Shown here: one piece after another, positions 1-8,928 of the stretch
How the letters are laid out: the number at the start of each line of letters is the position of its first letter
Numbering within the stretch: position 1 is the first letter of the stretch
NCBI GenBank assembly: GCA_015061055.1
Contig: SUXH01000002.1
Span: 124,001-188,000, forward strand
Origin: Bacteroidales bacterium
GTDB taxonomy: Bacteria > Bacteroidota > Bacteroidia > Bacteroidales > Muribaculaceae
DNA length: 64,000 bases
Direction of reading: 5' to 3'
Made by a program: the position numbers and the translations under genes
The notes under the pieces: model-generated
The model's database searches: none
The model's input: the letters and a program-made list of their open reading frames with translations, nothing else
What the model was told of the DNA's origin: nothing

Positions 1-1722
1 ATTGCCGATGATATGAACAACGGCATTCATATGGAACAGGGGGATGCCGTAATCAATGCCCACAAAGCTAATGGAGGCGAAAATTACGTTTACAATCGTG
101 TTTATCTTGATGCGTTTGAAGTAGAAAGCTCAGGATCGGGACGCTCATACCCTCAAGCACGAAAAAAAATGTATCAACTACTCAACGAGGGCGTGTTATA
201 CCTCAACTACATAGGGCATTCAGGCAATTTCGCTTGGACAGCCGACGGACTGCTCACATTCAACGACATCAACTCTATGTACTTAAAACATCTGCCGCTT
301 ATGCTCACTGCTTCTTGCGAATTTACACGCCTCGACAAAGCAGAAGAAACAGGTGGCGAAATATTATTCCTCAACCCTCGCGGGGGAGCTATAGCACTCA
401 TCACGACAGCTCGACAAGTTTATATCACCGACAACGGCTCACTCAACAAATTAATTGCATCCTATATGTTTGACAAGGATAACGATGGCAGACATTACCG
501 CATCGGAGACATTCTTCGACTCGGCAAGAATGCAATACCAAATAATGTCAACAAACTGAAATATTTTCTTGTGGGCGACCCTGCTCTACGCTTGGCCTAC
601 CCAACCTACAATGTTAAGTTGGAATCAATCAACGACAATGCAATAAACACCGAAGATAAGCCTACTTTCAAAGCTCGCCAATCGATGACGCTCAAAGGCT
701 CTATAGTTGACTCTTATGGCAACAAAGCCACACACTTTAACGGGGCAATAATCCCCACACTCTACGACATCGAGAAAGAAGTTACCACACATGGATATAG
801 TGCCGGTAGCGACGAGGGAAAAGTATATACATTCCTCGATCGTTCCAACAAATTATCGATAGCAAAAGACTCGGTAAAAAACGGAGAGTTCACAGTTACT
901 GTATCTATTCCGTCGGAAATTGAAGCCCCTTCAAAATATGACAATTTCACTCCTGCGATGCTTAATTTCTATGCAAGTAGCAGCAACGGAATCGAAGCCA
1001 ATGGCAACAACGAACAATTCTACATCTACGGATACGACGACTTGGCAGAAAGCGATACTATCGGACCTGCCATCGAACTATTTACACTGAATTCAGAATC
1101 ATTTGTCGATGGTAATAATGTAAATGAATCACCTCTTGTTATCGCACAGATACAAGATGAGAGTGGCATCAACCTATCAAGCAGCGGTATCGGACATCAA
1201 ATGACATTGCTCCTTGATGGTAAGACCACTTATTCCGACATTTCTTCTTACTATACACCCGACTTTACTACGATAGGCAACAAGGGCTCGATATATTACA
1301 CTCTTAACAATTTGACCGAAGGTAATCACACTCTTCGTCTCAAAGTGTGGGATACATTCAACAACTCATCGGAGAAAACTATCTCATTCAACGTGATAAA
1401 AGGCTTACAACCCGAGATGTACGACGTGTATGCCGTTGGCAATCCCGCATCGGTCGATGCTAAGTTCTACATCAAGCACAATCGTCCCGAAGTTCTCATC
1501 ACCGTAACTCTCTATGTCTACGACCTTATGGGACGTCTTGTGTGGAGTACTCAAGAAAGTGGTAAGAGTGACATGTTCACATCTTTCCCTATCACTTGGA
1601 ATCTTACCGACCAAGCTGGCAAAAGAGTACCACGTGGCATATATGTATATAAGGCAGGAATATCCACCGATGGTATACATGAAACGACTAAAGCAAAGAA
1701 AATTGCCGTAGCTGCCGAATAA
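1..1722 (+). CDS. porU: PorU-like T9SS sortase, C25 peptidase family (5' truncated by window edge)
   Basis: The reading frame is open from base 1, so only the last 573 residues are present. PorU is the outer-membrane cysteine peptidase that removes C-terminal signal domains from type IX secretion cargo and attaches the cargo to the surface. Visible C25 hallmarks are the catalytic His in YIGHSGNFAW (codon at 217) and the catalytic Cys in LTASCEFTRLD (codon at 316). About 350 residues of beta-rich sequence follow, and the end carries a FlgD/CTD-like segment (LYVYDLMGRLVW, PRGIYVYKAGI). Assignment as PorU rather than a secreted gingipain rests on the long C-terminal part and the absence of cargo-like features. 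The N-terminus was not seen. Confidence 0.78.
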   Translation: MADDMNNGIHMEQGDAVINAHKANGGENYVYNRVYLDAFEVESSGSGRSYPQARKKMYQLLNEGVLYLNYIGHSGNFAWTADGLLTFNDINSMYLKHLPLMLTASCEFTRLDKAEETGGEILFLNPRGGAIALITTARQVYITDNGSLNKLIASYMFDKDNDGRHYRIGDILRLGKNAIPNNVNKLKYFLVGDPALRLAYPTYNVKLESINDNAINTEDKPTFKARQSMTLKGSIVDSYGNKATHFNGAIIPTLYDIEKEVTTHGYSAGSDEGKVYTFLDRSNKLSIAKDSVKNGEFTVTVSIPSEIEAPSKYDNFTPAMLNFYASSSNGIEANGNNEQFYIYGYDDLAESDTIGPAIELFTLNSESFVDGNNVNESPLVIAQIQDESGINLSSSGIGHQMTLLLDGKTTYSDISSYYTPDFTTIGNKGSIYYTLNNLTEGNHTLRLKVWDTFNNSSEKTISFNVIKGLQPEMYDVYAVGNPASVDAKFYIKHNRPEVLITVTLYVYDLMGRLVWSTQESGKSDMFTSFPITWNLTDQAGKRVPRGIYVYKAGISTDGIHETTKAKKIAVAAE

Positions 1723-1768
1723 ACCTTTTTTTTTACCAAATTATACACCATTTTTCATAATATATAAT

Positions 1769-1776
1769 TATCTTTG
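1769..1776 (+). promoter_or_regulatory. Bacteroidota -7 promoter element (TATCTTTG)
   Basis: TATCTTTG matches the Bacteroidota -7 consensus TAnnTTTG and lies 34 bases before the ATG at 1811. No clear TTTG -33 box was found at the usual 19-20 base spacing; only T-rich sequence is present there. Confidence 0.5.
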
Positions 1777-1810
1777 CGAAAGAAAATAACAATTTAATAA
1801 AAGACGAACT

Positions 1811-2083
1811 ATGCAACCAAATCAAAAACCCGACAATTATCTTGTGTGGGCAATTCTATCCACCGTACTATGCTGTCTTCCTCTTGGAATCGTAGCAATA
1901 GTAAAATCAAGCAAAGTAGACAGCCTTTGGGCACAAGGATATTACGATGAGGCAATCCAAACAGCTAACGATGCTAAAAAATGGTGTATTATCGGAGCAG
2001 CATCTGGTGTTATAGGTAGCATTTTATATATCATTTTTGTAGTAGTTCTTGGTGTCTTCGGTGCAATGTCAGGCGGATATTAA
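1811..2083 (+). CDS. CD225/dispanin-like small membrane protein
   Basis: A 90-residue protein with two hydrophobic segments (about 10-30 and 57-83) around a short polar loop containing KSSKVDSLWAQGYYDEAI. This is the layout of bacterial dispanin/CD225 (interferon-induced transmembrane-like) proteins: a Cys-containing first helix, then a KS-V loop and an A/D-rich turn. No molecular role is established for the bacterial members. The next gene starts 6 bases after its stop, so the two are probably translated from one mRNA. Confidence 0.7.
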   Translation: MQPNQKPDNYLVWAILSTVLCCLPLGIVAIVKSSKVDSLWAQGYYDEAIQTANDAKKWCIIGAASGVIGSILYIIFVVVLGVFGAMSGGY

Positions 2084-2089
2084 TCTACA

Positions 2090-2461
2090 GTGAAACACAA
2101 AACATTATTTGCAATCATAATGATACCGATGATTATCGGTATCATTTATTATTTTTTCAACCCTACTGAAGCTGTATGGATGCCTAAGTGCGTTTTCAAG
2201 CAGCTCACAGGGTGGGACTGTGCGGCTTGTGGTAATCAACGAGCTTTTCACGCCCTTCTACATGGACATTTCTGCGAAGCATTCCATTACAACCCCTTCG
2301 CCATTATATCAGTCCCTTACCTCCTACTCATCATTTTTACCACATTTTCCACATCTGCGATAGCATTGAAGTGGCGACGCTACGTTCAGCACCGCATCAC
2401 AATCCTAACCTACCTTGTTCTACTCATATTATGGTGGATAGGACGCAATATTTTCCTATAA
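2090..2461 (+). CDS. DUF2752 family membrane protein
   Basis: A 123-residue protein with three predicted hydrophobic segments. Its conserved core is DCAACGNQRAFHALLHGHF, matching the C-x-x-C-G signature of DUF2752. Translation starts at GTG 2090, the first possible start after the previous stop; no in-frame ATG gives a better N-terminus. The function of the family is unknown. In Bacteroidota it often follows a CD225-type gene, which is the arrangement here. Confidence 0.72.
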   Translation: MKHKTLFAIIMIPMIIGIIYYFFNPTEAVWMPKCVFKQLTGWDCAACGNQRAFHALLHGHFCEAFHYNPFAIISVPYLLLIIFTTFSTSAIALKWRRYVQHRITILTYLVLLILWWIGRNIFL

Positions 2462-2508
2462 AAAACTCTAATTGCAACACTGCGAGACTTTTTATCCACT
2501 TTTTTCGT

Positions 2509-2516
2509 TATCTTTG
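2509..2516 (+). promoter_or_regulatory. Bacteroidota -7 promoter element (TATCTTTG)
   Basis: TATCTTTG lies 21 bases before the ATG at 2538 and would start a short-leader transcript covering the DUF4199 gene and probably the following glycosyltransferase and nitroreductase genes. The -33 region is T-rich but not a clean TTTG. Confidence 0.5.
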
Positions 2517-2537
2517 CAAATTATATAATAGATTGTT

Positions 2538-3071
2538 ATGAACAAAGAAAAATCGGTTTTTAAAAGCAGTGCTGAAACTGGACTCTTTTTCGGAATTTAT
2601 CTTGTAGCCACATTCCTTTCGTTCGCCTACAGCAATGATGTGCCTCTATTAAGTTTCATTGGGTTGGCATTGTTTGCCGGAGTTCCAATAGTAATGGCTA
2701 TCCTGATGTACCGATACCACATAGCTAACCCCGAAACGAATTCATTCTCTTCGGTGTGGACTTTCGGCTCTACCACATTCATTTTCGGGTCTTTGATTTG
2801 GGCTTTTGCCACTTATATGTGGTTAGAATTTGTAGTCCCCGGATTTCTTGTTACACAAGCAAAAGAAGCTCTGATTATATACGAAAGCGTACCCGAGACC
2901 AAAAATCTTGAATTCACAAAAGCATTACGCTTGGCTATTGAGAACAACGATCTTCCTTCGCCCATTGAATTCACAATACAGATGCTATGGTCGTCGCTTT
3001 CGATTGGAATATTCACTTCGCTACTCATAACACCACTAGTGCGATTATTTAAGCACAAGAAATTACAATAA
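2538..3071 (+). CDS. DUF4199 family membrane protein
   Basis: A 177-residue integral membrane protein with four hydrophobic helices: two near the N-terminus, one around 70-95 and one around 148-170. Length and layout fit DUF4199, a Bacteroidota family of unknown function commonly encoded just upstream of a GT2 glycosyltransferase, as here (30-base gap). No catalytic motif is visible. Confidence 0.7.
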   Translation: MNKEKSVFKSSAETGLFFGIYLVATFLSFAYSNDVPLLSFIGLALFAGVPIVMAILMYRYHIANPETNSFSSVWTFGSTTFIFGSLIWAFATYMWLEFVVPGFLVTQAKEALIIYESVPETKNLEFTKALRLAIENNDLPSPIEFTIQMLWSSLSIGIFTSLLITPLVRLFKHKKLQ

Positions 3072-3101
3072 CTCAGTAAAACAATAAAACACTAACATAA
3101 T

Positions 3102-4052
3102 ATGGATATTTCAGTAATAGTTCCACTATACAACGAGGCTGAATCATTGCCCGAACTTACTGATTGGATTGAACGAGTGATGAATGACAATAATTTCACT
3201 TACGAAATTTTGTTTATCAACGACGGCAGTACCGACGAATCGTGGGAGGTAATCAAAGAGCTACAAGCCAAGAACGCTTGCGTAAAGGGAGTTTGTTTCC
3301 GACGCAATTATGGAAAATCACCTGCACTGAACACCGGCTTCCAACGCGCACAGGGCGATGTGGTTATCACTATGGATGCCGATTTGCAAGATAGTCCAGA
3401 TGAAATCCCGGAACTTTACCGAATGATAACCAAAGATGGATATGACCTCGTGAGCGGTTGGAAAAAGAAACGTTACGACCCACTATCAAAGACTATCCCA
3501 ACCAAATTGTTCAATGCTACAGCTCGCGCAGTGAGTGGCATCTATCTGCACGACTTCAACTGTGGGCTGAAAGCCTACCGCAAGAAAGTCGTAAAACACA
3601 TCGAAGTATATGGCGATATGCACCGATACATACCATTCCTCGCTAAAGTAGCGGGGTTCAAAAAAATTGGAGAAAAGGTGGTACAACACCAAGCTCGTAA
3701 ATACGGTGTTACAAAATTTGGTCTTAACCGTTTTGTAAATGGATATCTCGACCTTGCCACTCTTTGGTTTCAATCCAAGTTCGGCATCAAACCGATGCAT
3801 TTCTTTGGTCTGCTTGGTAGTTTGATGTTCCTACTCGGTTTTATCTCAGTTATTGTAGTTGGCGCAACAAAGCTATATAATATGCACTCGGGAAATCACT
3901 ATATTCTTGTAACCGACTCTCCTTATTTCTACCTTTCACTCACAGCTATGATACTCGGAACACAATTGTTCCTCACAGGATTTATAGGCGAGCTAATCGC
4001 ACGTAATTCACCCGAACGCAACAACTATGAGATTGAAGAGGAAATAGGCTAA
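3102..4052 (+). CDS. Membrane-anchored family 2 glycosyltransferase (DPM1/GtrB-like)
   Basis: A 316-residue GT-A enzyme. The N-terminal domain has the nucleotide-sugar motif VPLYNEAESL (7-16), INDGSTDES (39-47) and the metal-binding DAD at 92-94 in MDADLQDSPDE. Two transmembrane helices near 230-258 and 272-299 anchor it. This matches bacterial polyprenyl-phosphate glycosyltransferases (dolichol-phosphate mannose synthase/GtrB/ArnC type), which load a sugar onto a lipid carrier at the inner membrane. The sugar cannot be told from sequence. It sits between DUF4199 and a nitroreductase gene with short gaps, suggesting one transcript. Confidence 0.82.
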   Translation: MDISVIVPLYNEAESLPELTDWIERVMNDNNFTYEILFINDGSTDESWEVIKELQAKNACVKGVCFRRNYGKSPALNTGFQRAQGDVVITMDADLQDSPDEIPELYRMITKDGYDLVSGWKKKRYDPLSKTIPTKLFNATARAVSGIYLHDFNCGLKAYRKKVVKHIEVYGDMHRYIPFLAKVAGFKKIGEKVVQHQARKYGVTKFGLNRFVNGYLDLATLWFQSKFGIKPMHFFGLLGSLMFLLGFISVIVVGATKLYNMHSGNHYILVTDSPYFYLSLTAMILGTQLFLTGFIGELIARNSPERNNYEIEEEIG

Positions 4053-4062
4053 ACAAATTATT

Positions 4063-4587
4063 ATGAACAACAATTTCAAGAAATTAGCAAACGAACGATA
4101 CTCTTGTCGACACTACTCTCAAGAGCCTGTCGACAAGCAACTGATTCTCAATATACTTGAGTGCGCCCGCCTTGCGCCATCGGCTTGCAACCGTCAACCA
4201 TGGAAGTTTATCGTTATCACCGATGCCAATGAGCTCGCTGCTGTGTGGGAATGCTACGACCGCAGTTGGATAAAGGAAGCTCCTGCAGCTATCATAGTAC
4301 TTGGGAATCGCAACGAAGCATGGCATCGACAATACGATAACTATGATGCTACCGACATTGACATAGCCATAACAACCGAGCATATTTGTCTTGCTGCAAC
4401 CGATATGGGATTAGGAACTTGTTGGGTGTGCAACTTTGAGCCCACCAAGCTACGCAAAAGCCTCAACATTCCGCAAGAATGGGAGCCTCTCGTTATTATT
4501 CCTATTGGAAAGCCTGCCGAAAGGTTGACTTCCCCCGACAAAAAACGTAAAGAAATCGAAGAACTTGTGCAATGGGGAAAATTCTAA
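4063..4587 (+). CDS. Nitroreductase family FMN oxidoreductase
   Basis: A 174-residue compact nitroreductase-fold protein. RYSCRHY (12-18) and LAPSACNRQPWKF are the FMN-phosphate contacts of the family, and GLGTCWVCNF together with PIGKPAE lie in the C-terminal half. These enzymes use NAD(P)H to reduce nitro compounds, quinones or flavins; the physiological substrate is unknown. The start follows the glycosyltransferase stop by 10 bases, and its 3' end overlaps the next gene by 16 bases, so the genes are probably translationally coupled. Confidence 0.82.
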   Translation: MNNNFKKLANERYSCRHYSQEPVDKQLILNILECARLAPSACNRQPWKFIVITDANELAAVWECYDRSWIKEAPAAIIVLGNRNEAWHRQYDNYDATDIDIAITTEHICLAATDMGLGTCWVCNFEPTKLRKSLNIPQEWEPLVIIPIGKPAERLTSPDKKRKEIEELVQWGKF

Positions 4588-5063
4588 GAACAGTATTTGC
4601 AACAATTGCGTGTGCCATTGCTCTCGCATCTTGTTCTAATAAGGAGTGTTTCGACAACCAAAACACTCTTCCACTTGCAGGCTTCTATTCTATGCAGACA
4701 CAGAGCCAAATTACAGTGGACTCGCTCACAATATATGGAATAGGAGCTAAAGGTGATGCTAATCTGCTTGACAACGGCAGCGCTTCATCTATTTATATGC
4801 CTATGCCTATCAGTGGCGACAACGCAAGTTTTGTGTTTCATTATAACGCCACAAAACTCAACCATATTGAGCTAAATGATACACTGACTATCTATTACAA
4901 CAGCTATCCGAAATTTGTTTCCAACGAATGTGGGGCTATATATAATTACGAAGTCAAGGATTTCACTTGCACAAATCACCTTATCGATTCAGTTTCCATT
5001 CCCACAATGGAATTCAACAATATCGATATTGAAGTGATTAAAATTTATTTCCGAACCGAATGA
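4572..5063 (+). CDS. Conserved Bacteroidales lipoprotein (DUF6452-like)
   Basis: A 163-residue protein with a lipoprotein signal ending in ALASC (Cys21), so an envelope lipoprotein is predicted. The mature part is beta-rich with no enzymatic motif. Its position directly before a DUF6048-like gene, with a 4-base overlap, matches the pairing of DUF6452 and DUF6048 in Bacteroidales; the DUF names are assigned from memory and context. The role is unknown. It overlaps the nitroreductase gene by 16 bases. Confidence 0.65.
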   Translation: MGKILRTVFATIACAIALASCSNKECFDNQNTLPLAGFYSMQTQSQITVDSLTIYGIGAKGDANLLDNGSASSIYMPMPISGDNASFVFHYNATKLNHIELNDTLTIYYNSYPKFVSNECGAIYNYEVKDFTCTNHLIDSVSIPTMEFNNIDIEVIKIYFRTE

Positions 5064-5941
5064 GAATGAGAAATTACGTTTTCATAATATTGCTTTCTAT
5101 GTTGTTTTCTGCACACTTGACAGTGGCACAAAATCGTCGTGTAAACCCTGTGAAAGAAAACTACAACACTATTCTACGTGCCGACATCAAGAATCAAAAA
5201 AAACCTCCTTTCACCAAGAAAGTACCGGGATTAAAAGCCGACACTATAATTCGCGACACACTATTCATAGCTGTCGACACCACAAAAAAGGCTTTCCAAT
5301 ACCCAAAACTCAATGGATTAATCATAGGTGCCAACGTATGGGATCCTCTAATGCGTCTTTTCGGTCAATCTTATGGTGGAGTGGGATTCTCGGCCGAAAT
5401 GAGTATGTGGAACAAGCTATTCCCTCACATTGAAGTGGGAGTAGGTACCGCTTCCAATACTCCCGAAGATATGAATTTCTCCTACAAAGGTAAACTATCA
5501 CCCTATTTCAAACTTGGAGCACGCTACAATTTCCTACACGACAAGACCTCCGATTATCAACTACTATTGGGTCTAAATTTCGGTTATTCCAATTTTAAAT
5601 ACAATATCGAGAACATAGACATCAATTCCGACTATTGGGGCGATACCTCCAACACATCAATAACAGGACTGAAGTCGCACGCACTATGGGGAGAATTATC
5701 ACTATCGCTTCGTGTAAAAATCGTAAACAACATATCTATGGGGTGGTCGATTATCTACCATAACGTATTCTCCTACAAAGAAAACAAACAAGGAAATGCA
5801 TGGTATATTCCGGGATATGGTATTAAAGACAATAAATTCACCGGAGCATTCTCTATCTACTACACTTTGCCTTTCAAAAACAAAGAGTTAACAAAAAAAA
5901 CAGCAAAAGATATTTACACAGGCGAACAACTCAAGGACTAA
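5060..5941 (+). CDS. DUF6048-like predicted outer-membrane protein
   Basis: A 293-residue protein with a Sec signal peptide (ends near LTVAQ, about residue 24). The mature part has alternating hydrophobic strands and aromatic-rich segments such as LGARYNFL and SIYYTLPF near the end, suggesting a small beta-barrel. It overlaps the upstream lipoprotein gene by 4 bases, so the two probably act together. No substrate or enzymatic activity can be inferred. Confidence 0.65.
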   Translation: MRMRNYVFIILLSMLFSAHLTVAQNRRVNPVKENYNTILRADIKNQKKPPFTKKVPGLKADTIIRDTLFIAVDTTKKAFQYPKLNGLIIGANVWDPLMRLFGQSYGGVGFSAEMSMWNKLFPHIEVGVGTASNTPEDMNFSYKGKLSPYFKLGARYNFLHDKTSDYQLLLGLNFGYSNFKYNIENIDINSDYWGDTSNTSITGLKSHALWGELSLSLRVKIVNNISMGWSIIYHNVFSYKENKQGNAWYIPGYGIKDNKFTGAFSIYYTLPFKNKELTKKTAKDIYTGEQLKD

Positions 5942-6032
5942 AACTCAGCCCAAATTGTTTCTTCAAATTATTTTTTGTAAGCTAAAATGTAATTTCATTT
6001 GCATTTTGTTAGCTACACACATATTTTTTCAT

Positions 6033-6040
6033 TAATTTTG
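6033..6040 (+). promoter_or_regulatory. Bacteroidota -7 promoter element (TAATTTTG)
   Basis: TAATTTTG fits TAnnTTTG and lies 37 bases before the ATG at 6078, in an otherwise A/T-rich intergenic region. A TTAG at 6009-6012 has the right 20-base spacing but is a poor -33 match. Confidence 0.4.
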
Positions 6041-6077
6041 CAAATATTTTAACGAAAATAATAAAAAACATTATATT

Positions 6078-6860
6078 ATGAATAAGATCGTGAGCAAAAC
6101 GCATTTCTCTGAAAATGTCGTAAAACTCGTAGTAGAAGCTCCACTTATCGCCAAAGCCCGTAAAGCAGGTCACTTTGTGATTGTACGTTGTGGAGAACAT
6201 GGTGAACGCATTCCACTCACTATTTCCGATTCAGATGTCGAACGAGGAACAATCACTCTTGTAATTCAAGCCATAGGCGAATCTACCAAGAAGATTGTAG
6301 CACTCAACGAAGGCGACTACCTTACCGACGTTGTAGGTCCTCTCGGACAAGCCACTCATATCGAAAACTTCGGTACAGTAGTGTGTTGCGGTGGCGGTGT
6401 GGGAGTAGCTCCATTATTACCTATTGTCGTTGCTCTCAAAGCTGCAGGCAATCGCGTTGTGAGTGTACTCGCAGGACGCACTAAGGAACTTATAATTCTT
6501 GAAGATGAAATACGACGTCATAGCGATGAAGTTATAATAATGACCGACGATGGATCTTACGGCAAAAAAGGTCTTGTTACTGCAGGCGTAGAAGAAGTGA
6601 TTCAACGTGAGAAAGTTGACAAGGTAGTTACTATAGGTCCGGCTATTATGATGAAATTCGTGGCTCTACTCACTAAGAAATATGAAGTACCTACCGAATG
6701 TTCACTCAACACAATTATGGTAGATGGAACCGGTATGTGTGGAGCTTGCCGAATCACTATCGATGGGAAGACAAAGTTTGTGTGCGTAGATGGACCAGAA
6801 TTTGATGCGCATAAAGTGGATTTTGATGAAATGCTTATGCGCCTTAAGTCTTACAACTAA
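6078..6860 (+). CDS. NfnA/PyrK-like FAD/NAD(P)-binding [2Fe-2S] subunit
   Basis: A 260-residue ferredoxin-reductase-fold protein. RIPLTIS (44-50) is the FAD contact and CGGGVGVAP (104-112) the NAD(P)-binding loop. A C-terminal cluster C208, C221, C224, C236 (GMCGACRITIDG) should bind a [2Fe-2S] centre. This is the small subunit partner of a GltA-type flavoprotein, annotated in different genomes as NfnA, SudB or a dihydroorotate dehydrogenase electron-transfer-like protein. The pair with the next gene (14-base gap) fits NADH-dependent reduced ferredoxin:NADP+ oxidoreductase (NfnAB), or an accessory for NADPH-dependent glutamate synthesis. Confidence 0.8.
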   Translation: MNKIVSKTHFSENVVKLVVEAPLIAKARKAGHFVIVRCGEHGERIPLTISDSDVERGTITLVIQAIGESTKKIVALNEGDYLTDVVGPLGQATHIENFGTVVCCGGGVGVAPLLPIVVALKAAGNRVVSVLAGRTKELIILEDEIRRHSDEVIIMTDDGSYGKKGLVTAGVEEVIQREKVDKVVTIGPAIMMKFVALLTKKYEVPTECSLNTIMVDGTGMCGACRITIDGKTKFVCVDGPEFDAHKVDFDEMLMRLKSYN

Positions 6861-6874
6861 ATAATATCAGAACA

Positions 6875-8347
6875 ATGGAAAATAACGATATACTTGCTCA
6901 ATCACGTGCCGAAGAATGGCGCGAAGAGCTAAGAAAATCAAAAAACGCAAAAGAACGCACATCTATTCCTCGCGTGAAGATGCCTGAACTCGATCCGGAT
7001 TATCGCATCACTTGCAAGGAAGAAGTTAATCAAGGCATTACTGAGGAAATGGCTCTTATCGAAGCTTCTCGTTGTCTCGACTGCCCTAACCCTCAATGCG
7101 TAACAGGTTGTCCGGTCAATATTAACATTCCCGGGTTTATCAAGAACATCGAGCGTGGCGAATTTGGTCAAGCTCTTAACACTATCAAGAAAACAAGCGC
7201 ACTACCTGCAGTTTGCGGACGAGTTTGCCCTCAAGAAAAGCAATGCGAAAGCAAATGTATGTACCACAAAATGGGCAAAGAGCCTGTGGCTATCGGATAC
7301 CTCGAACGTTTTGCTGCCGATTATGGTCGCACCCATACTACCGCTGAAAAGCCTGCCGAAATTCCTTCTAATGGCATCAAAGTGGCTGTAGTAGGAAGTG
7401 GTCCTGCAGGTCTTTCTTTCGCCGGAGATATGATTAAACGAGGATATGATGTAACAGTATTTGAAGCGCTACACGAAATCGGTGGTGTGCTTAAATATGG
7501 TATACCTGAATTCCGCTTGCCTAATGCTATCGTCGAAACCGAAATCGACGGTCTTCGCGCTCTTGGCGTTAAGTTCATTAAAGATTGTATTGTCGGTAAA
7601 ACTATCACATACGACGACCTTCACGAAGAAGGTTTTAAGGGTATTTTCGTAGCTTCGGGCGCAGGTTTGCCTCGTTTTATGGGCATTCCGGGCGAAAACC
7701 TTAATGGAATTATGTCGAGCAACGAATATCTAACTCGTATCAATCTTATGGGTGCCGGTACCGAAGGTTGGGACACACCGGTTCTAAAGGGCGAGAATGT
7801 TGCAATCATCGGAGGTGGTAACACTGCTATGGACTCCGTACGCACAGCGTTGCGTGCCGGAGCTAAACGTGCAATGCTTATCTATCGTCGCGGCGAAGAC
7901 GAAATGCCTGCTCGTGCCGAAGAAATCAAGCACGCTAAGGAAGAAGGTGTAGAATTTATGACATTACACAATCCTGTTGAATACCTTGGAGATGAAAAAG
8001 GTCGTGTGTGCGCTATGCGTGTGCAACGTATGGAATTAGGCGAACCAGATGCGTCGGGTCGTCGCTCTCCTGTACCGGTTGAAGGTGCAATCGAAGAAAT
8101 TCCTGTCGATTTGGTTATTGTGAGTGTAGGGGTATCCCCAAATCCACTTGTTCCTCGCTCAATCGATGGTCTTGAAGTGAGCAAGCGCAACACTATCGTG
8201 GTGAATGAAGACACTATGCAATCATCACTTGCCGACCTTTACGCCGGTGGCGACATCGTGCGTGGTGGAGCAACAGTAATACTTGCAATGGGCGACGGTC
8301 GTCGTGCCGCTCTCAATATGCACGAAGCATTATCGAAACAATTATAA
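6875..8347 (+). CDS. gltA: NfnB/GltA-type NADPH-dependent iron-sulfur flavoprotein
   Basis: A 490-residue protein of the glutamate synthase small-subunit family. An N-terminal [4Fe-4S] domain has two Cys groups (C67, C70, C75, C79 and C114, C118, C124, C128). It is followed by the FAD motif VVGSGPAGLS (near 172) and the NADPH motif IIGGGNTAMD (near 312). Length matches GltA/NfnB. With the preceding NfnA-like subunit it probably transfers electrons between NADH, NADPH and ferredoxin; the traditional name is NADPH-dependent glutamate synthase. No glutamate synthase large subunit is nearby, which favours the Nfn reading. Confidence 0.82.
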   Translation: MENNDILAQSRAEEWREELRKSKNAKERTSIPRVKMPELDPDYRITCKEEVNQGITEEMALIEASRCLDCPNPQCVTGCPVNINIPGFIKNIERGEFGQALNTIKKTSALPAVCGRVCPQEKQCESKCMYHKMGKEPVAIGYLERFAADYGRTHTTAEKPAEIPSNGIKVAVVGSGPAGLSFAGDMIKRGYDVTVFEALHEIGGVLKYGIPEFRLPNAIVETEIDGLRALGVKFIKDCIVGKTITYDDLHEEGFKGIFVASGAGLPRFMGIPGENLNGIMSSNEYLTRINLMGAGTEGWDTPVLKGENVAIIGGGNTAMDSVRTALRAGAKRAMLIYRRGEDEMPARAEEIKHAKEEGVEFMTLHNPVEYLGDEKGRVCAMRVQRMELGEPDASGRRSPVPVEGAIEEIPVDLVIVSVGVSPNPLVPRSIDGLEVSKRNTIVVNEDTMQSSLADLYAGGDIVRGGATVILAMGDGRRAALNMHEALSKQL

Positions 8348-8350
8348 AAT

Positions 8351-8854
8351 ATGGGAGATTTTTATACCTCAACTCCTTCATTAACCATCGGAGAGGCTCT
8401 AAATAATGGTACAAGCAAATTGTTGACATTTGAAGGGCGTGCAAGACGGTCTGAATTTTGGTGGATGAAATTTATTGCTTTTGTTGTAAGTTGTGTACTT
8501 ACCCCGTTGGCAGGATTTGTAATGGAGATATTGATGATACCAATTACAGTGAGACGATTACACGATACAGGCAATAGTAGTTGGTGGGTATTAGTTGGTT
8601 TTTTGCTTAATGCGTTATTCATTGGGCTATTATTGTACGATTATTTTAGCATAATATTTTTCTATAGAGATGAATTTATTAATGCTAATCAAAGTGTTTT
8701 TGATATAATATCTAAATATATCATACTTGGGATATTTAATTGCATTTATGGCATTATGATGCTTCTGCTATTGTGTAAAGATAGCGATGCTTACGAAAAC
8801 CAATATGGTGAATCTCCTAAATATGTCTTTGATAAAAACTCTGTAGATGAGTGA
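8351..8854 (+). CDS. DUF805 family membrane protein
   Basis: A 167-residue membrane protein starting 3 bases after the GltA-type gene. The N-terminal LTFEGRARRSEFWW and the later RRLHDTGNSSWW are the conserved motifs of DUF805. Three to four hydrophobic segments follow each motif. Family function is unknown. The codon use is more AT-rich than in the preceding flavoprotein genes. Transcription probably ends at the hairpin centred on 8890. Confidence 0.82.
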   Translation: MGDFYTSTPSLTIGEALNNGTSKLLTFEGRARRSEFWWMKFIAFVVSCVLTPLAGFVMEILMIPITVRRLHDTGNSSWWVLVGFLLNALFIGLLLYDYFSIIFFYRDEFINANQSVFDIISKYIILGIFNCIYGIMMLLLLCKDSDAYENQYGESPKYVFDKNSVDE

Positions 8855-8873
8855 TTTTTAATTCATAAATCAC

Positions 8874-8908
8874 AAAAAATGGCGATGTCGTAACATCGCC
8901 ATTTTTTG
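8874..8908. terminator. Bidirectional rho-independent terminator
   Basis: A perfect 10-bp stem (8879-8888 with 8893-8902, loop CGTA) is flanked by an A run on the left and a T run on the right. It lies between the convergent DUF805 gene and the purine permease gene and can serve both strands. Confidence 0.88.
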
Positions 8909-8928
8909 TTTATTCTGTTTGATTATTC

